64,000 nt of DNA from Nostocoides jenkinsii Ben 74. GTDB taxonomy: Bacteria; Actinomycetota; Actinomycetes; Actinomycetales; Dermatophilaceae. Shown here one piece after another: positions 57,292 to 64,000 of this stretch; positions within the stretch are counted from its first letter, which is position 1; each line of letters starts with the position of its first letter. The notes under the pieces are model-generated. The model saw nothing but the letters and a program-made list of their open reading frames with translations. It was not told the origin of the DNA and did no database searches. The stretch is from NCBI RefSeq assembly GCF_001046875.1, contig NZ_HF571038.1, positions 199,766 through 263,765 on the forward strand, given 5' to 3'. A program made the translations under genes and the position numbers.

Positions 57292-58574
57292 CGCTTGGAC
57301 TTCGGCGGGCGCTTGGGCTGGTTGCGCGGACCCGCCTGGGCCCACTTGTGCACCTTCCGGCCGGTCAGCGTCCCGGACTCGCCATCGGCACGGACGTCAT
57401 CGGGGGTTCGCGGATCGGCGGCATCGGCTGCCCGCTGAGCGGCCGGACGAACTGCGGGGGCCGCAGGTCGAGCGGGGGCGTCACTCCGCTGGGCTTCGGC
57501 GGCCGTGGGAGTCCCGCTGCCGACCGCAACCCCGGCGCTCGCAGGTATGGCGTTTGCCTCCTCGCGGGCGGCCCGCTTGGCTGCCGACGCGGCGACCTTG
57601 CCGTCGTGCCGCGCGGCCGACTTGGCCAACTTGACGATCTCCGGCTCGCGTGAGCGCAAATGCACCAGGAGCGGTGAGGCGATGAAGATCGAGGAGTAAG
57701 CGCCCACGGCCATACCGATGAAGAGGGAGAGGGTGAGGTCGAGCAGCGTTCCCGGACCTAGCCGGGTGAAGGCCAGCACGAGAACCGCGGCGATGGGAAG
57801 CAGCGCCACGACGGTGGTGTTGATGGAGCGCACCAGCGTCTGGTTGACGGCGAGGTTGGCGGCCGCGGCATACGACGTGCGGTGATTGGCCAGGGCCTCG
57901 GTGGTGTTCTCACGCACCTTGTCGAACACGACGACGGTGTCATAGAGGCTGTAGCCGAGAACGGTGAGGAAGCCGATCATGGTCGCCGGAGACACTTCGA
58001 CGCCGGTCAGGGCATAGATGCCGACGGTGAAGATCATGTCGTGCAGCAGCGCCACCAGCGCCGCCACGGACATCTTCCAGGTGCGGAAGTAGATCGCCAT
58101 GACGAGGCCGACCAGGACGAGGAAGACCAGCAGTGCGCGCAGCGCCTGTTTGCTGACCGACTCACCCCAGGACGGCCCGATGAAGTTGGCCGAGACGTCG
58201 CTCTCCGGCGCCTTGAAGGCGCTGCCGAGGGCCTGGCGCACCTCGGCGCTCGTGGCGTCGTCAAGCTTCTCCGTCTGGACGCGTACGGTGTTGGCGCCCA
58301 GCTTGGTGACGCTGGGCTCGGTTCCCGGAGCGACTCGCTCGACGGCATCCTTGGCGGTGCTCTCGTAAGTCGAGCTGACCGCGATATTGGACACCCGGAA
58401 CTCCGAGCCACCGGTGAACTCGATGCCGAGGCTGAGGCCCCGCAGGAGCAGGCCCGCGACGGCAAGGGTGATGGCGACGGCCGAGATGGTGTACCAGAGC
58501 TTGGTGCGACCGACGAAGTCGATCGAGCGCTTGCCGGTGTAGAGATCGTTGCCGAACTGGGCGAAGCGGCTCAT
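57288..58574 (-). CDS. secF: Protein translocase subunit SecF
   Basis: A 428-residue membrane protein of the SecDF export motor. Six membrane segments with a periplasmic loop after the first (GIEFTGGSEFRV to SANFIGPSWGESV) and the RND-like core VEVSPATMIGFLTVLGYSLYDTVVVFDKVRENT are present. The last about 110 residues form a long Ala/Pro-rich charged cytosolic tail ending KRPPKSKR, as in other actinobacteria. ATG 58574 overlaps secD by four bases. Confidence 0.95.
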   Translation of the reverse strand: MSRFAQFGNDLYTGKRSIDFVGRTKLWYTISAVAITLAVAGLLLRGLSLGIEFTGGSEFRVSNIAVSSTYESTAKDAVERVAPGTEPSVTKLGANTVRVQTEKLDDATSAEVRQALGSAFKAPESDVSANFIGPSWGESVSKQALRALLVFLVLVGLVMAIYFRTWKMSVAALVALLHDMIFTVGIYALTGVEVSPATMIGFLTVLGYSLYDTVVVFDKVRENTTEALANHRTSYAAAANLAVNQTLVRSINTTVVALLPIAAVLVLAFTRLGPGTLLDLTLSLFIGMAVGAYSSIFIASPLLVHLRSREPEIVKLAKSAARHDGKVAASAAKRAAREEANAIPASAGVAVGSGTPTAAEAQRSDAPARPAAPAVRPAAQRAADAADPRTPDDVRADGESGTLTGRKVHKWAQAGPRNQPKRPPKSKR

Positions 58575-60436
58575 GCCTGGCTCCCTTCGGTCGCGGCCTG
58601 GCGGGGCCCGGCGAAACGGCCACGCCCGACGTAGCGGGTGGCGGACACGCCCAGCCGCTCGGGGTCCAGCCCGGACCAGCGGTGACCGTCGGCGAAGAAG
58701 GGCCGGCGCGCCAAGAGAGAGACGATCGGGTGGGTGAAGAAGAAGACGATCAGGATATCGATCAAGGTCGTCAGGCCGAGGGTGAAGGCGAAGCCGCGGA
58801 CGCTGGAGGAGGCGAGGAGGTAGAGCACCAAGGCGCCGAGGAAGTTCACGCCATCGGCGGCGAGAATGGTGCGCTTGGCGCGGTTCCACCCGGTGTCGAC
58901 GGCCGTGCGCAGCGTGCGGCCTTCGCGGACTTCGTCGCGCACGCGCTCGAAGTAGACGATGAAGGAGTCGGCGGTCACGCCGATGGCCACGATCAGACCG
59001 GTGACGCCGGCCATGTCCAGCCGGTAGTTCTGAGCCCAACCGAGCAAGGTGATCACGAGATAGGTGATCAACGCTGCGAGCACGATCGAGGCGACGGTGA
59101 CCAGGCCGAGGGCGCGGTACTGCATCAGCGAGTAGAGGACGACGAGCACCAGACCGACCAGTCCGGCCAACAGGCCGAGACGCAACTGCTCTTGACCCAG
59201 GGTCGGGGAGATCTGGGTGCGTGTCTGAAGGTCGAAGGAGATCGGCAGGGCGCCGAACTTCAACTGCTTGGCGAGTTCCTGGGCTGAGTCGTAGGTGAAA
59301 CCGCCGGTGATCGAGGAGCGGCCGCCGGTGATCGCCTCGTTGAACTGGGGCGCCACGATGACGCGCGAGTCGAGAGTCGAGGCGAGGCGGTTGCGCGGGC
59401 TCGGCAGGGCGAGCATCTCGATGCTGAGATCGGCATACGTCTTGCTGGCGGCGGAGTCGAAAGTGAGCCGGATCTCGACCTCGGGGGTTGGCTGACCGTT
59501 GGGGCCGGGCTTGTAGTCGGCGACGGCGTCGGTGATGTCCTTGCCGTAGACCGCGACCGGTCCGAGGATGAACTTCTCGGCACCGTCGGAGGAGCAGGTC
59601 ACCAGCGGCTTGGCGGGGTCGTCCACCACATTGGCGAGCGCCTCGGCATTGGCGCAGTCGAGCTTGGTGAATTCGGCCGTCAAGGCCTCGGTGATCCACG
59701 CCTGGTCAGTCGGGCTCGTGGGCGTGCCGGACGGCGTGGCCACACCCGAACTAGACGACTCGGAGGCGCTGTCCGTCGACGAGGTGGCGGTGTCGCTGGA
59801 CGTGCCCGAGGTGGCAGACGCAGCCGGAAGGGCCGACCGCTCGCGCGACCGGGACGCCGAGGTGGATGAGTCAGAAGCCCGACTGGCGGAGTCCGATGAC
59901 GCCGATTCCGCCTTCGTGGTGGTGCCCGACCCAGAGGTGGCCGTTCCGGAGGACGTGCCGGTGCCGGAGGTCTCGGAGCCGGACGTCGACGACCCGGAGG
60001 GCGTGGTAGCGGTGTCGGTCGGCGTCGGCGCCGCCGCGGACGGCTGAGCGACCAGCACCGGACGGAACTGCAGGGCGGAAGACTGGCGAAGGTTCTCCTC
60101 CTGCTCGCGCGACGGGTCTCCGGCCATGCTCACGACGATGTTGTTCTCACCCTGAGTCGTGACCTCGGCGCCGGTGACGCCCTGGGAATCGACCCGCTCG
60201 GAGATGATGTCGCGGGCCTGTGCCACTTGGGCGGCCGTGACCTTCTGATCGCCCACGACGCGCGGGGTCAGGACGAGTTGGGTGCCGCCTTCGAGGTCGA
60301 GGCCGAGTTTGGGCGCCAGCGAGGCGGTGCCACCGAGGTGTGCGCCAACCAGCAGCCCACCGAGCGCGAGTGTGGCGACGAGCATGCCGATGAGGGTGCG
60401 CAGGGCATGGTTGGGCCGGGCCTGAGTGCGCGCCAT
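58571..60436 (-). CDS. secD: Protein translocase subunit SecD, with Ser/Thr-rich insert
   Basis: A 621-residue membrane protein, partner of SecF and YajC. The first helix (TLIGMLVATLALGGLLVGAHL) and GLDLEGGTQLVLTP lead into the P1 domain; MAGVTGLIVAIGVTADSFIVYFERVRDEVREGRTLRTAVDTGWNRAKRTI is the conserved transmembrane motor. Residues about 130-240 are a low-complexity insert of Ser, Thr, Gly and Ala (TPSGSSTSGSETSGTGTSSG and onward), about 110 residues with no family counterpart known to me. It lies on the extracytoplasmic side between two parts of P1. Confidence 0.93.
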   Translation of the reverse strand: MARTQARPNHALRTLIGMLVATLALGGLLVGAHLGGTASLAPKLGLDLEGGTQLVLTPRVVGDQKVTAAQVAQARDIISERVDSQGVTGAEVTTQGENNIVVSMAGDPSREQEENLRQSSALQFRPVLVAQPSAAAPTPTDTATTPSGSSTSGSETSGTGTSSGTATSGSGTTTKAESASSDSASRASDSSTSASRSRERSALPAASATSGTSSDTATSSTDSASESSSSGVATPSGTPTSPTDQAWITEALTAEFTKLDCANAEALANVVDDPAKPLVTCSSDGAEKFILGPVAVYGKDITDAVADYKPGPNGQPTPEVEIRLTFDSAASKTYADLSIEMLALPSPRNRLASTLDSRVIVAPQFNEAITGGRSSITGGFTYDSAQELAKQLKFGALPISFDLQTRTQISPTLGQEQLRLGLLAGLVGLVLVVLYSLMQYRALGLVTVASIVLAALITYLVITLLGWAQNYRLDMAGVTGLIVAIGVTADSFIVYFERVRDEVREGRTLRTAVDTGWNRAKRTILAADGVNFLGALVLYLLASSSVRGFAFTLGLTTLIDILIVFFFTHPIVSLLARRPFFADGHRWSGLDPERLGVSATRYVGRGRFAGPRQAATEGSQA

Positions 60437-60768
60437 CAGTGGTTACCGTCCTGGATCGGTCCCGCGGTGGCGGTGCCGGGTGGCGCATACAAGGCACCGA
60501 TGGCGCGACGGTCGAAGCGCAAGATCGTCCCTGGCGCTGCCTCCAGGCCGACCTCACCGTCGCTTAGGCTGCGGATGCGACCGATCATGCCGGAGGTGGT
60601 GACCACCTCATCGCCCACCTTGAGTTGCTCTTGCATCGTGACCATCGCGCGGCCGCGACGTCGCTGGGTGAACATCAAGAAGCCGAGCAAGAGCAAAGGG
60701 AGCAGAAGCAGCAGAAGACCGCCGCTACCTGACGAGGTCGAGTCGGCGAGCGCGAGGCTCGTGTGCAT
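60436..60768 (-). CDS. yajC: Preprotein translocase accessory protein YajC
   Basis: A 110-residue single-pass membrane protein. The membrane helix is GSGGLLLLLLPLLLLGFLMFTQRRRGRAM; QEQLKVGDEVVTTSGMIGRIRSLSDGEVGLEAAPGTILRFDRRAIGAL is the soluble YajC domain. It associates with SecDF. Placed directly upstream of secD with overlapping stop and start, downstream of ruvB with a 150-base gap. Confidence 0.93.
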   Translation of the reverse strand: MHTSLALADSTSSGSGGLLLLLLPLLLLGFLMFTQRRRGRAMVTMQEQLKVGDEVVTTSGMIGRIRSLSDGEVGLEAAPGTILRFDRRAIGALYAPPGTATAGPIQDGNH

Positions 60769-60917
60769 GGTGAAGGGTCCTTAGCAGATAACAGTCAATG
60801 GGCATGCAAAGGCCTGGCCAAGTGCAGCCGGTCTCCGGCAGTGTAGGCGAGGGTCGCCGTCCGACCCAACGACCGCGCTCCCTCGGCGGGTTCCCACGAG
60901 GCCGGCGAGGGCTGGGT

Positions 60918-62024
60918 TCAGGGGGCGAAGCGGCCCGGCGTGGGTTCCTCCATCGGCAGCATCGCCTGCGCCGTCGACGATGCTGGTGGGGTCAACCCGA
61001 GGTGGGCCCAGGCCGCGGGCCGAGCCAATCGGCCGCGTGGGGTGCGCTCGAGGAAGCCTTGCCGGACGAGATACGGCTCGGCGACGGTCTCCACCGTGTC
61101 GGGTTCCTCCCCCACCGCCACGGCGAGGGTGGTGATGCCGACCGGTCCCCCCGCGTATTTCCGGCACAGCGCCTCCAGAACCGCCCGGTCCAGCCGGTCG
61201 AGCCCGACGGGGTCAACGTCGAAGAGTTCGAGGGCCGCGGCGGCGGCGGCGTGATCGATCCTGCCGTCGCCATGGATCTGGGCCCAGTCGCGGACCCGGC
61301 GGAGCAGCCGATTGGCGATGCGGGGGGTGCCGCGCGAGCGGCCGGCAATCTCGACCACCGCGTCGTGGTCGATCTCCACCCCCAGCAACGAGGCCGACCG
61401 GCGCAGGATCAGCGCGAGATCGGCCGGGTCATAGAAGTCGAGGCGCCCGGTAAAGCCGAAGCGGTCGCGCAAAGGGGCCGGCAGCAACCCATCGCGCGTC
61501 GTCGCGCCGACGACGGTGAATGGTGGCAACTCCAGCGGGATCGCGGTGGCCCCCGGGCCTTTGCCCACGATGACGTCGACGCGGAAGTCCTCCATCGCGA
61601 GGTAGAGCATCTCCTCTGCCGCGCGCGCCATCCGGTGGATCTCATCGAGGAAAAGCACCTCGCCCTCGTCCAGCGACGAGAGGACGGCGGCGAGGTCACC
61701 GGCGTGTTGGATCGCCGGGCCGCTGGTCACCCGGATGGGGCGCTCCAACTCGGCGGCGACGATCATCGCGAGCGTGGTTTTGCCCAGCCCAGGCGGTCCC
61801 GAGAGGAGGATGTGATCCGGTGCGGCGCCCCGCCCCTTGGCCGCTTGGAGCACAAGGTCGAGCTGGTCCCGCACCCGGGGCTGCCCGGGGAACTCGGCCA
61901 GCCGCCGGGGTCGAAGGGCCGCCTCGACCACGCGCTCGTCGTCGGAGCCGGCATTATCGAGGACCCGGCTGGACTCGAAGTCGCCGTCGCCTTCGCGAAG
62001 CTCGCTCGCATATCCCTTCGTCAT
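60918..62024 (-). CDS. ruvB: Holliday junction branch migration helicase RuvB
   Basis: A 368-residue AAA+ motor. [24 protein letters not shown] is the N-terminal signature, [18 protein letters not shown] Walker A (about 78), LFLDEIHRM Walker B (about 128), [20 protein letters not shown] sensor 1 and arginine finger. The winged-helix domain with [34 protein letters not shown] ends it. ATG at 62024 overlaps ruvA by four bases. Confidence 0.96.
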   Translation of the reverse strand: MTKGYASELREGDGDFESSRVLDNAGSDDERVVEAALRPRRLAEFPGQPRVRDQLDLVLQAAKGRGAAPDHILLSGPPGLGKTTLAMIVAAELERPIRVTSGPAIQHAGDLAAVLSSLDEGEVLFLDEIHRMARAAEEMLYLAMEDFRVDVIVGKGPGATAIPLELPPFTVVGATTRDGLLPAPLRDRFGFTGRLDFYDPADLALILRRSASLLGVEIDHDAVVEIAGRSRGTPRIANRLLRRVRDWAQIHGDGRIDHAAAAAALELFDVDPVGLDRLDRAVLEALCRKYAGGPVGITTLAVAVGEEPDTVETVAEPYLVRQGFLERTPRGRLARPAAWAHLGLTPPASSTAQAMLPMEEPTPGRFAP

Positions 62025-62620
62025 CGCCGAAGCTCCCGCAACGCCAAGCGGAGGTATGCCGCGATGTCGCCCGCCGCCGCTCCCTCGCCCGCGGCGACCT
62101 TTTCCACCGCAGACTCGGCCTGCTTCGCGTTCCAGCCCAGGCCGACGAGGGCCTCGGTGACCGGCGCGCGCCAATCCCCGGGGGCGTGGGCGGCCGCGGC
62201 GCCCGAACCGGCGCCCGGGGCAGCGCCGACCTTGTCGCGCAACTCCAGCACCAGTCGATCGGCGGACTTGGGCCCGACGCCGGGGATCTTGGTGAGGGCC
62301 CTCGCATCGCCGCTGGCCAGCGCCGCGCGCAACTCCTCGGGCCCCATCACCGAGAGCATCGCCAGGGCGAGCCGCGGACCAACTCCGCTGACGGTCTGCA
62401 CGGTCTCGAACATGTCCCGCTCCGCCCGGGTCGCGAACCCGAAGAGGGTGAGACTGTCCTCCCGCACCACCAAGCTGGTGGCGAGAGTGGTCTCGGCGCC
62501 GGCCCGGGCCGACCCGGCTGTCGTCGGAGTCGTATGCACGAGCAGCCCGACTCCCCCGACCCGGACGACGAGACGATCGAGCCCGACGAACTCCACGACT
62601 CCGGCCAGGCTGGCGATCAT
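62021..62620 (-). CDS. ruvA: Holliday junction branch migration protein RuvA
   Basis: A 199-residue protein that forms the junction-binding tetramer. The OB-fold N-terminus is [30 protein letters not shown]. Two helix-hairpin-helix motifs are in [16 protein letters not shown] and [20 protein letters not shown]. The C-terminal RuvB-binding domain ([49 protein letters not shown]) follows a short Gly/Ala linker. Overlaps ruvC and ruvB by four bases each. Confidence 0.95.
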   Translation of the reverse strand: MIASLAGVVEFVGLDRLVVRVGGVGLLVHTTPTTAGSARAGAETTLATSLVVREDSLTLFGFATRAERDMFETVQTVSGVGPRLALAMLSVMGPEELRAALASGDARALTKIPGVGPKSADRLVLELRDKVGAAPGAGSGAAAAHAPGDWRAPVTEALVGLGWNAKQAESAVEKVAAGEGAAAGDIAAYLRLALRELRR

Positions 62621-63135
62621 CGGGGGCCTCCGGCGCGGGCGGCGGCCGCGGCATACCGAATCTCAGTCCCGCCTCGCCAGGTGTGGCAGATGGCTAGGGC
62701 CAGAGCGTCGGCGGCATCAGCCGGCCGGGGCTGCTCGGTGAGTTTGAGGATGCTGGTGACCATCTGGGTGACCTGGGCCTTTCCGGCGCGCCCGTCGCCG
62801 GTGACGGCCGCCTTGACCTCGGTGGGGGTGTGGAAGGCGACCGGGACGCCGGCCTTGGCGGCGACGAGCAGGGCGATGGCCGTGGCATGAGCGGTCGTCA
62901 TGACGGAGGCGACGTTGACGTCCGCGAATACCCGCTCGATGGCGACCACGTCGGGTTCGAAGCGACGGACCCAGGTCGTGAGGTTGTCCTCCAGATAGAG
63001 CAGTCGCTCCCCCGTGTCGCGGTCGCTCGGCGTCCGGATGACGCCCACGGCCACCATCCCCGCCCGCCCCGGCCGACCGTCGACGACACCCAGCCCGCAC
63101 CGAGTGAGGCCGGGGTCGATCCCGAGGACACGCAC
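62617..63135 (-). CDS. ruvC: Crossover junction endodeoxyribonuclease RuvC
   Basis: A 172-residue RNase H-fold resolvase. Catalytic acids: Asp7 in [12 protein letters not shown], Glu in [12 protein letters not shown], and the pair in [18 protein letters not shown] at 63135 with GGAAGGA upstream is the start that places the first Asp at the usual position, although the frame stays open for another 21 codons upstream. Follows the intergenic repeat and yebC. Confidence 0.95.
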   Translation of the reverse strand: MRVLGIDPGLTRCGLGVVDGRPGRAGMVAVGVIRTPSDRDTGERLLYLEDNLTTWVRRFEPDVVAIERVFADVNVASVMTTAHATAIALLVAAKAGVPVAFHTPTEVKAAVTGDGRAGKAQVTQMVTSILKLTEQPRPADAADALALAICHTWRGGTEIRYAAAAARAGGPR

Positions 63136-63243
63136 GCGCGCTTCCTTCCGCTGGCCGGGGTGCGAACACCTGTTCGGAGACCAGGCTACCCACCCCACCC
63201 CCGTCGCCCCTCGCGCAACACGCGGGCCCGGGTTAGCCGGCTT

Positions 63244-63286
63244 CGGACTGGCGAACTTCTGCTCCCCGGACTGGCGAACTTCTGCT
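63244..63286. repeat. 20-bp direct repeat at the edge of palindrome copy 2
   Basis: CGGACTGGCGAACTTCTGCT occurs at 63244-63263 and 63267-63286, exactly. The second unit runs into the palindromic element. Copy 1 has a different tandem array on its other side, so both copies show duplication at an edge. Confidence 0.8.
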
Positions 63287-63354
63287 AGCAGCAGTTAGTC
63301 AACTGTGGACACCTAGCAAGTTGTCCGCAGTTGACTAACCTGTGCTGAGTTGTG
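63277..63354. repeat. Interspersed palindromic repeat, copy 2, with DnaA-box-like cores
   Basis: Arms at 63296-63311 and 63322-63337, identical to copy 1 in the left arm, with one change in the right arm that still pairs as G-U in RNA. Flanks match copy 1. It fills the gap between ruvC and yebC, a 275-base stretch otherwise without features. Could serve as the yebC terminator. Confidence 0.85.
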
Positions 63355-63410
63355 CCGGGGACGCTGAGTTGAGCTGTTGCCGCGACATCCCGGGCGCCGG
63401 CGCGCCGCGC

Positions 63411-64000
63411 TCAGTCTTCGTCGTCCAGTTGGGCCAGGACGTCGTCGGGGATGTCGCCATTGGCGAAAACGTTCTGGACATCGTCGGAGTCCTCGAGGGC
63501 ATCCACGACCCGGATCATCTTCTTGGCGCCGTCCAGGTCCAGCGGTACCTGCAGGTTCGGGACGAAGGAGGCTTCGGCGGAGTCGAAGTCGATCCCCGCG
63601 TCCTGCAACGCCGACCGAACCGCGATCACGTCCGTCGCCTCCGAGATGATCTCCCAGCTGTCGCCGTTGTCGTTGACCTCTTCGGCCCCCGCGTCGAGGA
63701 CGACCTCCAGGATGTCGTCCTCGGACTTGGCGCCCTTGGGCACGATGACGACGCCCTTGCGGTTGAAGATGTAGGCCACCGAACCCGGATCCGCCAGCGA
63801 CCCACCATTGCGCGACAGCGCGGTGCGCACCTCCGCGGCCGCGCGGTTGCGGTTGTCGGTGAGGCACTCGATCAGGATGGCGACGCCGCCGGGGGCGTAC
63901 CCCTCATACATGATCGTCTGCCAGTCGGCCCCGCCCGCCTCGGCACCGGAGCCGCGCTTGACCGCGCGGTCGATGTTGTCATTGGGCACCGAGGACTTCT
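63411..64000 (-). CDS. yebC: YebC/PmpR family protein, 5'-truncated by the window edge
   Basis: The minus-strand frame is open to the window end, so the first 50 or so residues are missing. The visible part starts [18 protein letters not shown] and continues [58 protein letters not shown], the core of the YebC/DUF28 family. Recent work assigns the family a role in translation of proline stretches and others call it a transcription regulator. Position upstream of ruvC is conserved widely. Confidence 0.95.
   Translation of the reverse strand, partial: KSSVPNDNIDRAVKRGSGAEAGGADWQTIMYEGYAPGGVAILIECLTDNRNRAAAEVRTALSRNGGSLADPGSVAYIFNRKGVVIVPKGAKSEDDILEVVLDAGAEEVNDNGDSWEIISEATDVIAVRSALQDAGIDFDSAEASFVPNLQVPLDLDGAKKMIRVVDALEDSDDVQNVFANGDIPDDVLAQLDDED

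Noticed and set aside
57288-59699. An 803-codon minus-strand frame that looks like an extended SecF
   Set aside because: The N-terminal 370 residues are the wrong frame of secD. SecF starts at ATG 58574 with overlap to secD.

Overview
The window is a 64-kb piece of a high-GC actinobacterial chromosome, most likely from the order Micrococcales and perhaps the Dermatophilaceae/Intrasporangiaceae group. The assignment rests on actinobacterial marker genes (rbpA; a garA FHA protein; an FtsR-type MerR regulator; the DUF881 - small basic protein - DUF881 - pgsA block; a DUF349 gene; a Rel protein), GTG starts and strong third-position GC bias. The genus is a guess. No rRNA, prophage, insertion sequence or CRISPR array was seen. 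The content is mainly core chromosome with one accessory patch.

Layout. (1) 1-7500: end of a polyprenol-phosphate mannosyltransferase, FxsA, RbpA, a UMF1-type MFS permease, a VanY-like carboxypeptidase, an ssDNA-binding-like protein, a small conserved protein and GlmS. (2) 7505-12145: a GH13 enzyme followed by a toxin-antitoxin patch with two intact vapBC pairs and a third, decayed Phd/MazF-like pair. (3) 12319-20440: deazaflavin-type oxidoreductase, SufE plus rhodanese, a broken Ca2+/H+ antiporter gene, GntP permease, CitE-MaoC pair, YciO/Sua5, RlmC and thiol peroxidase. (4) 20693-29759: amylosucrase, OsmC, a histidine phosphatase, a glutamate-cysteine-ligase-like enzyme and the SbcDC nuclease. 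(5) 29825-38203, all on the minus strand: gcvP, MerR, DUF151, ftsR, garA, gcvH, DUF881, sbp, DUF881, pgsA, which is the same gene order as Rv1832-Rv1822 of Mycobacterium tuberculosis. (6) 38252-40828: MalY-like lyase, secreted serine protease, tRNA-Pro. (7) 40945-49820, minus strand: der, cmk, tyrA, rluB, scpB, scpA, a ParA-type ATPase, xerD and ald, the conserved segregation and nucleotide block. (8) 49910-64000: DUF349, cyclophilin, MBL hydrolase, hisS, then rel, apt, secF, secD, yajC, ruvB, ruvA, ruvC and yebC, the conserved translocase/Holliday-junction block.

The genes cover cell-envelope precursor supply (GlmS, mannosyltransferase, PgsA, VanY), one-carbon metabolism (GcvP/GcvH with the GarA switch), alpha-glucan metabolism (two GH13 enzymes), DNA repair and segregation (SbcCD, RuvABC, ScpAB, ParA, XerD), protein export (YajC-SecDF) and the stringent response (Rel).

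The signal not explained by the genes is a 7-mer, GTATGCC/GGCATAC, seen about once per kilobase on both strands, in several reading frames and between genes. It repeatedly forces rare codons such as ATA (Ile) and GCA (Ala), so selection or a process acting on the DNA itself is suspected. Two diverged copies of a roughly 76-bp intergenic palindrome carrying DnaA-box-like cores, and a perfect 33-bp-arm hairpin built from GACGCAATAA units, are further repeat families to follow up.
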